NCBI GenBank assembly: GCA_044433365.1
Contig: JAWXTR010000104.1
Coordinates: 1-9,127, forward strand
Direction: 5' to 3'
DNA: 9,127 nucleotides
Source: CAMQVM01 sp044433365
GTDB lineage: Bacteria > Bacteroidota > Bacteroidia > Bacteroidales > Rikenellaceae
The position numbers and the translations under genes were made by a program. Under the pieces are notes generated by a model, which saw nothing but the letters and a program-made list of their open reading frames with translations, made no database searches and was not told where the DNA came from. Below, one piece after another: positions 1 to 6,319 of the stretch. Each line of letters opens with the position of its first letter. Position 1 is the stretch's first letter.

Positions 1-120
1 TGAGATTTTTTGCTATTGAATCGAAAATATAGTGGTTCTATATTGAGATTTAATAGTGAAAAATATCGCTCCAAGAGTGCTATTAAGAATATGGCAATAA
101 TTGTTTTACACTACTTAACA

Positions 121-155
121 TTCAGTAATTCATACTGAAGGATAAAATATATTTG
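121..155 (+). promoter_or_regulatory. Putative Bacteroidetes promoter with adjacent palindrome
   Basis: TATATTTG at 148-155 fits the Bacteroidetes -7 consensus TAnnTTTG. No good TTTG -33 box lies 19-21 bases upstream. In that position is a perfect inverted repeat with 7-base arms (TTCAGTA at 121-127, TACTGAA at 133-139, 5-base spacer), which could be an operator for an activator or repressor. The start codon is 75 bases downstream of the -7 box. The -7 match is seen; the operator role is inferred. Confidence 0.4.
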
Positions 156-189
156 CAGTTTAAAATAAATACACTACTATCTTTTTAAC

Positions 190-215
190 GGTGGTAACAG
201 TTACGGCGGTAACAG
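190..215 (+). repeat. 15-base-period tandem repeat in ATPase leader
   Basis: GGTGGTAACAG at 190-200 recurs as GGCGGTAACAG at 205-215, with one difference. The unit also contains the 11-base palindrome GTAACAGTTAC (194-204), so the segment can form either of two competing small hairpins (194-204, or 200-204 with 209-213). It ends 14 bases before the ATG. It could be a protein-binding site or an RNA structure affecting translation, or chance. Confidence 0.45.
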
Positions 216-229
216 AATAAATAGGCATT

Positions 230-970
230 ATGAAATTTTACAATCGAACAAGTGAATTAGCTGAGTTAAAGCGCATTCAGAATTTATCTTTCAACGAAAA
301 CTCTCGCCTTACAGTGGTGACTGGTCGTTGTCGTATTGGCAAAACCAGCCTTATAATGAAGGCTGTGGAGCAGACTCCTACGGTCTATCTATTTGTGGGT
401 CGCAAGAATGAGGCTTCGTTGTGTGCTGAGTTTATTCCGCAAATCAAAGCTGCGCTTGATTGCTATGTGCCAGATGAGATTATCACCTTTGGTTCGCTAT
501 TTAAGTATCTGATGGAGTTAGCTTTGAACAACACTTTCAACTTGGTGATTGACGAATTTCAGGAGTTCTACAACATCAATGAGTCGGTTTACAGCGATAT
601 GCAGAATATCTGGGATCAATATCGCAAGCGCACAAAGATGAATTTAATTGTCTCAGGTTCAGTCTATTCGCTTATGCAGAAGATATTCCAAAACTCCAAA
701 GAGCCACTATTTGGGCGAGCTGACAACATCATAAAGCTATCGGCATTCAACCTCACAACGCTAAAGGAGATTATGCACGATTATGATGCTGCTTACTCTA
801 ACGATGACTTCTTGTCTATATATAGGTCACTATCTATTGTGTCTTTATCTAACCCAAAAAACTCAACACTGCCAAACTTTTCTACGCCATCACGTTTGCC
901 TTTTTTTGATGGTCTAATATATTCCTTGAACCACCTGTCATTTTGCCACATTCAATCCACATATTCATAG
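230..970 (+). pseudogene. Truncated archaeal-type AAA ATPase (ATPase_2/DUF234 family remnant)
   Basis: This is the N-terminal half of a P-loop ATPase of the PF01637 (ATPase_2) type, which usually continues into a DUF234-like C-terminal region and totals roughly 370-400 residues. Visible parts are an N-terminal RTSEL/ELKRI box, Walker A GRCRIGKT at residues 32-39 (the family often has GRRRxGKT, so C34 is a change), Walker B LVIDEF at 105-110, a sensor-1-like strand NLIVSGS at 138-144, and FGR at 161-163 as a candidate arginine finger. The family pattern runs to about residue 198, near base 825. There the expected continuation (LYxFTGGVPxY in relatives) is replaced by about 48 unrelated residues ending at 970. 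The missing C-terminal half is not found before the next gene. The start at 230 is a good N-terminus for the family. Cellular role is unknown: such ATPases are widespread in Bacteroidetes and poorly characterised. It is probably non-functional. Confidence 0.8.
793..951 (-). other. Short antisense reading frame of 52 codons, possible gene fragment
   Basis: Read from 951 to 793 on the minus strand, this frame begins MWQNDRWFKEYIRPSKKGKR and continues with a balanced mix of charged and aromatic residues (FGSVEFFGLDKD follows). That is more protein-like than the serine- and leucine-rich plus-strand tail of the ATPase frame across the same bases. The last 10 or so codons run into the ATPase part, so any foreign segment covers about 826-951. 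An upstream stop (952-954) and a second one at 973-975 prevent a longer frame. I do not recognise the family. It may be a piece of a decayed gene brought in when the ATPase gene was broken, or a chance frame. Confidence 0.25.
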
Positions 971-971
971 G

Positions 972-1137
972 GTCATTCGTAAAACTTCCATTAAGTTAAT
1001 ATACAAATAGTTAGGTGTCTAAAAAACTTCTAAATTACCTCCATTTTTGCACTTTTGTGCAAAAATGGAGGTAATTTAGAGGTTTTTTAGACATGTAACT
1101 ATTTGCAAGCTAACTTAATAGAGGCTTTATAAATGAC
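972..1137. repeat. Long inverted repeat, 81-base arms, between convergent genes
   Basis: Bases 972-1052 pair with 1057-1137 around a TTTT loop: 69 of 81 positions are complementary, and five of the twelve mismatches would be G-U in one RNA strand. The innermost 24 pairs (1029-1052 with 1057-1080) are perfect. A run of six T follows the perfect stem on each strand (1083-1088 plus; 1026-1021 read minus), so it can act as a bidirectional intrinsic terminator for the ATPase remnant and the M14 operon. The arms are far longer than a terminator needs, so it may instead be, or derive from, a MITE-like palindromic element. Confidence 0.85.
1021..1088. terminator. Bidirectional terminator-like hairpin
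   Basis: The 24-base-pair perfect stem with a 4-base loop is followed on either strand by a short linker and T6. It lies 70 bases past the stop codon of the minus-strand M14 gene, as expected for the end of that transcript. On the plus strand it would end transcripts leaving the ATPase remnant. The structure is plain in the sequence; termination is inferred. Confidence 0.6.
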
Positions 1138-1157
1138 ACTCTATAGTAGCGTATCTC

Positions 1158-2888
1158 TTATTTTGTCACCACACCACCACGGATACTGTCAACAATAACG
1201 GTGTAGTTGCTATTACCTTTTATAAGCCATTTTACAGTCACATAAGAGTTGCCAGCAATATTATCGACAATTAGACGCTCTTTGTGGCGTATTTGCTCTT
1301 TGCTAGTGCCAAGTACATTGTCGGTAACGACCATAGCCGAAACTATCTCTGCTCCTTCAAGTTTTATCCAATCAGGACGAATAATTTTGTTTTTCAAATC
1401 CCAATCAGAGTGTGTAGGCATCAGACGACTATTCGCAATAACAGCTGTCACCTCTTTCAAACCACCTGCAACCTCTTTTTCTGTAACAGAGTCGATAGAT
1501 AGTTTAGGAGTGTGGTAGCAGTGGAAAAGGGTAAATGCCATATTTCGGTGTGCTGCCGACTCAAGTAGGAAACCTGGGTGCATTCTACCGAAATTTTTCT
1601 TATTTCCACCCACTTCAATAGTGCCAAAATCGGGATGTTCTACCTCAGTCCAATCTACAATACCTTCATTAAATAGAAGTTTTTCATCGAACTCATAAAT
1701 TTGGTTTGAAGCATCGCCTTTATACATACCATTAAACATATCGAATGTACTCCAAAGCTCATTACAATGCATAAACAGACCTCGACCTAGACCTAAATAG
1801 TCGATATCACTACCAACAGTGGTGTAGAGGTCACGGTAGATAACCTGCGATTTGTAGCCTGGGATTAACTCTTCACCTTTTGAGGCAATATAGTCGTATA
1901 CACGTTGGTCGTTTCTATTTACACTATGGTCGTCGTCAACTGAACCTGGAGGAGATAGAATCATACCACCAGCATTATGATAAGTTTGCCCTGCTGCAAT
2001 ATTTGGATGCGCAAATAAGAAGTTTACAACATTACGGTTCTCAGGAGTTGAAAAAGGATATTTGTAAGCTCCATGTTGGATAAAGTTTGGCTCCCAAGCG
2101 TAACCAAAATCTCTATTTGGGTCGTAACCCCCAACGCCATCTTCGTTAAGCTTACCATCGCCATCATTATCCATACCCTCATATCCAATTAATTCGTATT
2201 CACCCTTCATTCCTGGTGTTACACGTGTCATTTTTCGTGAGTCGTTAGGGTCTACTATATATTGTCCATTGCTACTTTTGCGACGCATCTGTACGATATT
2301 TCCATCGCCATCAAGATCGTCATAACCATCCTCGTCGATATATCCATCTCTATCAGCATCGATAGGAATCATACCTGCACGAGGAGAGTGAGGAGTATTT
2401 GGAGCATACATAAAATACTCTCTAGCATCGGGATTGATTGTAGGTACAATATAGAAAGTTTTATCTTTAAGAAGCTCAGAGATAAACTCATTTTTACCGT
2501 ACATCTCGGTCAAATACCATGCAGTGTAAAGTGCCATTGTAGTGGCTTGCACCTCATTAGAGTGGATATTTGCAAAAATCATCATCGCTGGCTTTTTGTC
2601 TGGTTCGCCAGTTTTGTAGTCGGTGATTGTAAGTGCCCACATCTCATTTCCCTCGTAAGATTTGCCGATAGACTCCATTTTTGCAAGCTCTGGATAGGCT
2701 TTAGCTATATCTTTACAAAGTGTTTCGATTTGGTTTAGGTTTCGGTAAAAATTCCAGCTAGCCTCGACTTTTGGATTTGCTGGAGTACCAGCAGCAGCAA
2801 AAAACTCATCTACAGGGATTCTTTTTTGAGCTGTAGCGGCATTGTATGTAAGAATTGCCGATATAAGTAATATTAATTTTTTCATCAT
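1158..2888 (-). CDS. Secreted M14 zinc carboxypeptidase, apparently active
   Basis: This 576-residue protein is a predicted exported metallocarboxypeptidase that would remove C-terminal residues from peptides in the periplasm or outside the cell. A Sec signal peptide occupies about residues 1-20 (KK, hydrophobic stretch, ATA before QKR). M14 features are complete: zinc ligands in HSNE (H109, E112), substrate-binding NR at 258-259 within NRDFGYAW, YPFSTPENR at 277-285, third zinc ligand H304 in QTYHNAGG, and catalytic glutamate E425 in GTIEVGG. Between E112 and the NR motif is an insert with three Asp-rich calcium-loop-like stretches: DADRDG (177-182), DLDGDG (191-196) and DNDGDG (240-245). 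Residues from about 465 look like a C-terminal beta-sandwich. The start may be either M1 or M2. It begins 22 bases after the stop of the paralogous upstream gene, so the two are very likely cotranscribed. Exact substrate is unknown. Confidence 0.92.
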   Translation of the reverse strand: MMKKLILLISAILTYNAATAQKRIPVDEFFAAAGTPANPKVEASWNFYRNLNQIETLCKDIAKAYPELAKMESIGKSYEGNEMWALTITDYKTGEPDKKPAMMIFANIHSNEVQATTMALYTAWYLTEMYGKNEFISELLKDKTFYIVPTINPDAREYFMYAPNTPHSPRAGMIPIDADRDGYIDEDGYDDLDGDGNIVQMRRKSSNGQYIVDPNDSRKMTRVTPGMKGEYELIGYEGMDNDGDGKLNEDGVGGYDPNRDFGYAWEPNFIQHGAYKYPFSTPENRNVVNFLFAHPNIAAGQTYHNAGGMILSPPGSVDDDHSVNRNDQRVYDYIASKGEELIPGYKSQVIYRDLYTTVGSDIDYLGLGRGLFMHCNELWSTFDMFNGMYKGDASNQIYEFDEKLLFNEGIVDWTEVEHPDFGTIEVGGNKKNFGRMHPGFLLESAAHRNMAFTLFHCYHTPKLSIDSVTEKEVAGGLKEVTAVIANSRLMPTHSDWDLKNKIIRPDWIKLEGAEIVSAMVVTDNVLGTSKEQIRHKERLIVDNIAGNSYVTVKWLIKGNSNYTVIVDSIRGGVVTK

Positions 2889-2910
2889 AATATCTTTTTA
2901 AAAGTTAAGA

Positions 2911-4533
2911 CTAAAGTGATACTGTTTTTGATACATATCCACTCTGAGGTGAGCCAACTTCAAGCTCAAAACTTCCTTTCCCCTCAACTATAAAGCTAAG
3001 TTCCTCTGCTCCGCCTGCTTTAAGCGATGGGATTGTTGTGATACGTGTACCTTGCACCATCTTTTGACCATTAAGTTTTAACTCTACTCTTACATATTTT
3101 ACAAGATATGATTTCTCGCCAAGTGCGGTAGTTGTGGCAATTGCTCCATCGTTAACAACCTTTGCAACAACTCTATATACACCTTTGCTAATCTCTGTAG
3201 TCGATACATTTAGCACAATATTTGGACTTAATGCTGCAATATCGGAGATAGTTTTGATTGTTGCATCAATTTGGTCGTCGATTAACTCTAAAGAGGGGGT
3301 ATACATTGCATAAGGGTTGATTGAACCAAGCTCTACAGTCTCACCCTCAAAATCTGGATGTTCTACTACGCTCCACTCAGTATAACAATCTTTAACCCCG
3401 TTTTTATCAGCCCATTTTAGGTAGGCAGCCTCACGACTATCACGGCTATCTTTTTGGTCGACACTCCAAACAGTAGTTGCAAAACTATTTCTAGCATAGT
3501 GGTAGTATGCCCACTCCATAAAATTACCATCTAGCGGTGTCTCAGCTAAGATATTGTTTGACTTTGGATTGTTTGTTTTGTAGATTTCACTAACTAGGGT
3601 GGCAAGTGCATTATCGGCATCTAATAACATATTTTCGCTATCAGCACTTTTGGGTAAATCTACCCCTTTGCGAGTTTTGTTTGTATATTTTGGAGCCTCA
3701 GCCATATTGTCGTTTACACCTAATGCCACAACCGTATGTATATTGAAGGCGTTGTACATAAAATCTAACAAAGCTCTATTTTCAACCTCCGAAACTGGGT
3801 AATCACCACTTTGTGCACCCCAGTTTTTGAATTTGTAGGTAAAGTTGCGATTTAGGCTTACACCATCTACGCCATCTTCGTTGATAAGTCCGTCATCGTC
3901 ATTATCTTTTCCCTCGCTAAAGAGCTTATATTTACCCTTTTCACCTTTTGCAGCATCGGCTTTAATGATAACTCGATTGTCATCTGGATGTTTGATGTAC
4001 TCACCACCAGCAGTTTCGACAATCATAGAAGAGATGATACCATCGCCATTAAGGTCGTCTACTCCATCTTCACTCATCAAACCGTCACGGTCGTTGTCGT
4101 AGAGCGATTTTGTAAGGGCAGATTCATATTTTAAATCTCCGAAAAACCCTTCAGTAGCATCAGGATTTACACATGGAAATATGTAGAAGGTGTTTTTTGA
4201 TAAAAACTGCTCGGCATCTTCTCTTGATAAAAAATCCTCAACAAGCTGTAGTGATGTCTCAACACCAACAAGATGGCGAGGGTCTACACCAGCAACAACC
4301 GCAATAGCAGGGTGGTTTGCAACATCGCCCACACCTAAAGTTACAGCTAAAACCTCGTTTGAAGAGGGAGTTTTAGCGATAGATTCCATTTTTGCCATTG
4401 AGGGATATTTGCTTACAATCTTTTGTAAGCGTGCTTTCATCTCTTTTGGTGCAGTATAATCGCTTTGCGAAAACGAAAGAGAGGGAGCTAATAACCCTGC
4501 GCAAAAAAGCAGATAGAAACTAAATTTTTTCAT
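2911..4533 (-). CDS. Secreted M14-like protein lacking zinc ligands (putative pseudoenzyme)
   Basis: I place the start at 4533 (MKKFSFYLLF, 540 residues) because it yields a normal Sec signal peptide of about 22 residues (cleavage near SFS/QSD). The frame stays open upstream to an ATG at 4578, which would bury the signal peptide behind 15 residues and overlap a palindrome. The protein is a paralogue of its downstream neighbour: it shares the MAKMESIAK block, FYIFPCVNPDA, the Asp-rich insert (DNDRDG 146-151, DLNGDG 160-165, DNDDDG 210-215), LNRNF (227-231), EHPDF (391-395) and ETVELGS with the catalytic glutamate E401. However, the HxxE zinc motif reads DPRH (84-87), and the third zinc histidine aligns with G272. 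Metallopeptidase activity is therefore doubtful. It could be a regulatory or peptide-binding partner, or use a different metal site. First gene of a two-gene operon. Confidence 0.88.
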   Translation of the reverse strand: MKKFSFYLLFCAGLLAPSLSFSQSDYTAPKEMKARLQKIVSKYPSMAKMESIAKTPSSNEVLAVTLGVGDVANHPAIAVVAGVDPRHLVGVETSLQLVEDFLSREDAEQFLSKNTFYIFPCVNPDATEGFFGDLKYESALTKSLYDNDRDGLMSEDGVDDLNGDGIISSMIVETAGGEYIKHPDDNRVIIKADAAKGEKGKYKLFSEGKDNDDDGLINEDGVDGVSLNRNFTYKFKNWGAQSGDYPVSEVENRALLDFMYNAFNIHTVVALGVNDNMAEAPKYTNKTRKGVDLPKSADSENMLLDADNALATLVSEIYKTNNPKSNNILAETPLDGNFMEWAYYHYARNSFATTVWSVDQKDSRDSREAAYLKWADKNGVKDCYTEWSVVEHPDFEGETVELGSINPYAMYTPSLELIDDQIDATIKTISDIAALSPNIVLNVSTTEISKGVYRVVAKVVNDGAIATTTALGEKSYLVKYVRVELKLNGQKMVQGTRITTIPSLKAGGAEELSFIVEGKGSFELEVGSPQSGYVSKTVSL

Positions 4534-4567
4534 ACTTTTTATTTTATAATTTACACTTTTTACTCTT

Positions 4568-4611
4568 GGGAAGTTCAAAATTCTGGATTTTGAGAGAATT
4601 TAGAACTTCCC
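4568..4611 (-). repeat. Palindromic repeat copy R1 in the M14 operon leader
   Basis: GGGAAGTTC at 4568-4576 pairs with GAACTTCCC at 4603-4611, and AAATTCT at 4578-4584 pairs with AGAATTT at 4595-4601. That gives 16 of 17 pairs around a 10-base loop. It lies 35 bases upstream of the chosen M14 start, within the likely 5' untranslated leader. Its minus-strand sequence closely resembles the leader repeat of the divergent symporter (4952-4992) and shares the 16-mer TCTCTCAAAATCCAGA with 6323-6338. Confidence 0.8.
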
Positions 4612-4626
4612 TTTAGAAGTTCCCTC
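4612..4626. repeat. Half-copy of the palindromic repeat (R6)
   Basis: TTTAGAAGTTCCCTC directly follows R1 and resembles the end unit TTTAGAACTTCCC of the same family. It is short and divergent. Confidence 0.35.
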
Positions 4627-4662
4627 TATAATCAATAAAATATTGGTTACAGATACAACTTA

Positions 4663-4670
4663 CAAAAGTA
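4663..4670 (-). promoter_or_regulatory. Putative -7 box for the M14 operon
   Basis: Read on the minus strand this is TACTTTTG, a match to TAnnTTTG. It is 129 bases upstream of the start codon at 4533, leaving a leader that contains palindrome R1. No TTTG sits at the expected 19-21 base spacing (one occurs only 11 bases away), so the promoter is incomplete. Confidence 0.4.
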
Positions 4671-4855
4671 TCTATTTTTATCAAATTAATAGTAATAAAC
4701 AGCAGTAGATTTATAGTCAACAATACAAAACTTTGAAAATTTACACATATTTGCAGCTCAGAATTTTATATTTTTATTATATCTTACCAATAAATATGAG
4801 ATTATAATTAAAAAATATTTAAGTGTAAAATATTTCTCTAAAAGTTGTTTTTAAA

Positions 4856-4873
4856 TTTTAGGGGAGTTCTTAA
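4856..4873 (-). repeat. Half-copy of the palindromic repeat (R5)
   Basis: TTTAGGGGAGTTCT at 4857-4870 is the exact reverse complement of AGAACTCCCCTAAA at 6343-6356, beyond the far end of the symporter gene. The two form a 14-base inverted pair enclosing the symporter and its promoter. Confidence 0.6.
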
Positions 4874-4880
4874 TCATAAA

Positions 4881-4918
4881 ATTGTAGAAATTAAAAAATT
4901 ATCACTACTTTTGTGATA
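4881..4918 (+). promoter_or_regulatory. Putative symporter promoter with palindrome over the -7 box
   Basis: TACTTTTG at 4906-4913 matches the -7 consensus TAnnTTTG, and ATTG at 4881-4884 stands 21 bases upstream as a one-mismatch -33 box (TTTG). A perfect inverted repeat, TATCAC at 4900-4905 with GTGATA at 4913-4918, brackets the -7 box with a 7-base spacer, a good geometry for a repressor site. The leader to the ATG at 5024 would be about 100 bases. Confidence 0.5.
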
Positions 4919-4951
4919 TAAGGATATTTTTAAATTCCATAATAATATAAA

Positions 4952-4992
4952 GGAAACTTCTAAAATCTCTCTTTAGAGATGTAGAACTCTCC
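4952..4992 (+). repeat. Palindromic repeat copy R2 in the symporter leader
   Basis: An inner perfect hairpin, ATCTCT (4965-4970) with AGAGAT (4975-4980), is enclosed by TTCTA (4958-4962) with TAGAA (4982-4986) and GGA (4952-4954) with TCC (4990-4992). Its plus-strand sequence lines up with the minus strand of R1 (GG-AA-TTCTAAA-TCTCTC, then GA, T and GAAC at matching places). Both leaders thus carry the element in the sense direction of their own gene. Confidence 0.65.
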
Positions 4993-5023
4993 ATAATTTA
5001 AAATCAAAAACACCCTCATTACA

Positions 5024-6181
5024 ATGAAAAAAATCAAACTTTCGTTACTTCCTCGTGTAATTATTGCTATTTTACTCGGAATCCTTTTTGGTCTATTTTG
5101 TCCGCACTGGATTGCACGTATTTTTATTACAATTAACAGCCTATTTAGCAGCTTTTTAGGGTTTATTATCCCTCTGTTGATTGTAGGCTTGGTTGCTCCA
5201 GGTATTGCCGATTTAGGACGTAGTGCAGGGCGTTTATTAGCTATAACAGCAGTTTTAGCCTATGTTTTCACTCTATTTTCTGGATTTTTAACCTATTTTA
5301 GTTGTAACACATTTTTACCATCGATGTTGGAGGGAAGCACAGGGCTAGATGTTGCTAGTGATTCAGCTATAGAGCTATTACCTTATTTTTCAATAGATAT
5401 TCCACCGCTAATGAACGTTGTAACAGCACTAATTTTAGCATTTACAATAGGTATTGGTGTTAGTATTGTCAAAGGCGACTACATTCGCAACTTTATTAGC
5501 GAATTTCGTGATATTATCAATGAGGTGATAGTGAAAATTATTATCCCTATTTTACCTATCTATATTTTTGGTATTTTCTTAAATATTACCCTTTCTGGAC
5601 AGGTTGCCGATGTATTAGAGGTGTTTGTAAAACTGATTATTGTTATATTTTTTATGACTGTTGCACTGCTTATTACTCAATTTTCAATTGCAGGGGCAAT
5701 ATCTAAGAAAAACCCTTTAAAATTGCTTGCAAATATGCTTCCAGCATATATGACAGCTCTTGGAACGCAAAGTTCGGCAGCAACAATTCCTGTAACTTTA
5801 GAGCAGTGTAGAAAAAACGGAGTTAGCGAAGATATTGCAGCTTTTGCAGTGCCTCTTTGCGCTACAATCCACCTTTCGGGTTCTACTATGAAGATTGTTG
5901 CCTGCTCCATGGCAATAATGTTGCTTACTGGTATGTCTTACGATTTTGGGTTGTACGTTTCGTTTATTATGATGCTTGGTATCACTATGGTTGCTGCACC
6001 AGGCGTGCCAGGGGGTGCTATTATGGCAGCTTTAGGGGTGTTAGGCTCGATTCTTCATTTCGATGAAAGTGCCATTGCTCTTATGATTACGCTCTATATT
6101 GCAATGGATAGCTTCGGTACTGCTTGTAATGTTACTGGAGATGGCGCAATTGCTCTTATTGTCGATAAAATAAAAAAATAA
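5024..6181 (+). CDS. Dicarboxylate/amino acid:cation symporter family (DAACS, GltP/DctA-like)
   Basis: This 385-residue inner-membrane transporter has the family's hydrophobic pattern. Hairpin HP1 is GTQSSAATIPVT (247-258), TM7 carries CATIHLSGST (279-288), HP2 has APGVPGG (325-331), and TM8 has MDSFGTACNVTGD (361-373). Aligned by eye to archaeal GltPh, the TM8 residues D394, T398, N401 and D405 are kept (D362, T366, N369, D373). The side-chain-carboxylate arginine R397 is G365, D390 is Y358, and the NMDGT cation motif is HLSGS (283-287). Glutamate or aspartate is therefore an unlikely substrate and sodium coupling may differ; neutral amino acids or another small solute are possible. Typical members are about 400-430 residues, so it is slightly short but complete. 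The ATG at 5024 is followed by a normal KKIK start. It is divergent from the M14 operon, which suggests uptake of peptide-degradation products, an inference. Confidence 0.88.
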   Translation: MKKIKLSLLPRVIIAILLGILFGLFCPHWIARIFITINSLFSSFLGFIIPLLIVGLVAPGIADLGRSAGRLLAITAVLAYVFTLFSGFLTYFSCNTFLPSMLEGSTGLDVASDSAIELLPYFSIDIPPLMNVVTALILAFTIGIGVSIVKGDYIRNFISEFRDIINEVIVKIIIPILPIYIFGIFLNITLSGQVADVLEVFVKLIIVIFFMTVALLITQFSIAGAISKKNPLKLLANMLPAYMTALGTQSSAATIPVTLEQCRKNGVSEDIAAFAVPLCATIHLSGSTMKIVACSMAIMLLTGMSYDFGLYVSFIMMLGITMVAAPGVPGGAIMAALGVLGSILHFDESAIALMITLYIAMDSFGTACNVTGDGAIALIVDKIKK

Positions 6182-6187
6182 TTTGTA

Positions 6188-6237
6188 AAGGGAACCTTTA
6201 AAATCTGGCTTTCGGAGCTTTTCCATTTTAAGAGTTC
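6188..6237 (+). repeat. Palindromic repeat copy R3, possible symporter terminator
   Basis: GAACCTTTAAAAT (6192-6204) pairs with ATTTTAAGAGTTC (6225-6237) at 11 of 13 positions, and an inner GCTTTCGGAGC (6208-6218) forms a small hairpin. It starts right after the symporter stop at 6181. The start GGGAAC-TTTAAAATCT resembles the beginning of R1 and R2. It could serve as a 3' end structure for the symporter mRNA, but there is no strong T-run after it. Confidence 0.5.
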
Positions 6238-6245
6238 ATCTTTGA

Positions 6246-6295
6246 ATTTTGCAAATAAAGGCGGTAGGAGCCACTACAGACTATATTCGCAAAAT
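6246..6295. repeat. Inverted repeat with 12-base arms
   Basis: ATTTTGCAAATA... at 6246-6257 pairs with TATTCGCAAAAT at 6284-6295 (11 of 12), leaving a 26-base GC-richer loop that contains GGC/GCC and GTAG/CTAC short complements. Function unknown; it may belong to the same run of palindromic elements. Confidence 0.45.
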
Positions 6296-6319
6296 CCAAA
6301 TCTAAAGCCTTAAAAAGAA

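Larger units (their letters stand above)
1..229. other. Intergenic region upstream of the ATPase remnant
   Basis: No gene is visible here. It is AT-rich and holds small inverted repeats: AATATAG at 26-32 pairs with CTATATT at 38-44, and TTCAGTA at 121-127 pairs with TACTGAA at 133-139. It also holds a promoter-like box and a tandem repeat, listed separately. No partial gene could be supported running in from the left edge. Confidence 0.6.
4534..5023. other. Divergent intergenic region between M14 operon and symporter
   Basis: This 490-base, strongly AT-rich region holds outward-facing promoters with identical -7 boxes (TACTTTTG at 4670-4663 minus and 4906-4913 plus), two leader hairpins of one repeat family (4568-4611 and 4952-4992), and two half-copies of that repeat (4612-4626 and 4856-4873). 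No small gene was found. Confidence 0.7.

Noticed and set aside
2262..2738. 158-codon plus-strand frame opposite the active M14 gene
   Set aside because: It lies wholly antisense to a well-supported gene, its isoleucine- and serine-rich translation shows no family motif, and it reads as the complement of the Asp-rich repeats.
4485..4533. Lipobox at cysteine 11 of the M14-like protein (YLLFC)
   Set aside because: The residues before the cysteine do not fit the lipobox, and the hydrophobic segment continues past it to an ordinary SFS/QSD cleavage site.
4534..4578. Upstream ATG at 4578 giving a 555-residue M14-like protein
   Set aside because: It would put 15 polar and basic residues before an otherwise ideal signal peptide and would begin inside palindrome R1. 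The ATG at 4533 is the better start.
4682..4685. TTTG on the minus strand as -33 box for the M14 operon
   Set aside because: It is only 11 bases from the -7 box, whereas 19-21 is expected.
6258..6300. tRNA-like segment with TTCG-containing arm
   Set aside because: No acceptor, D or anticodon stems can be built around it. The paired parts are better explained as a simple inverted repeat.
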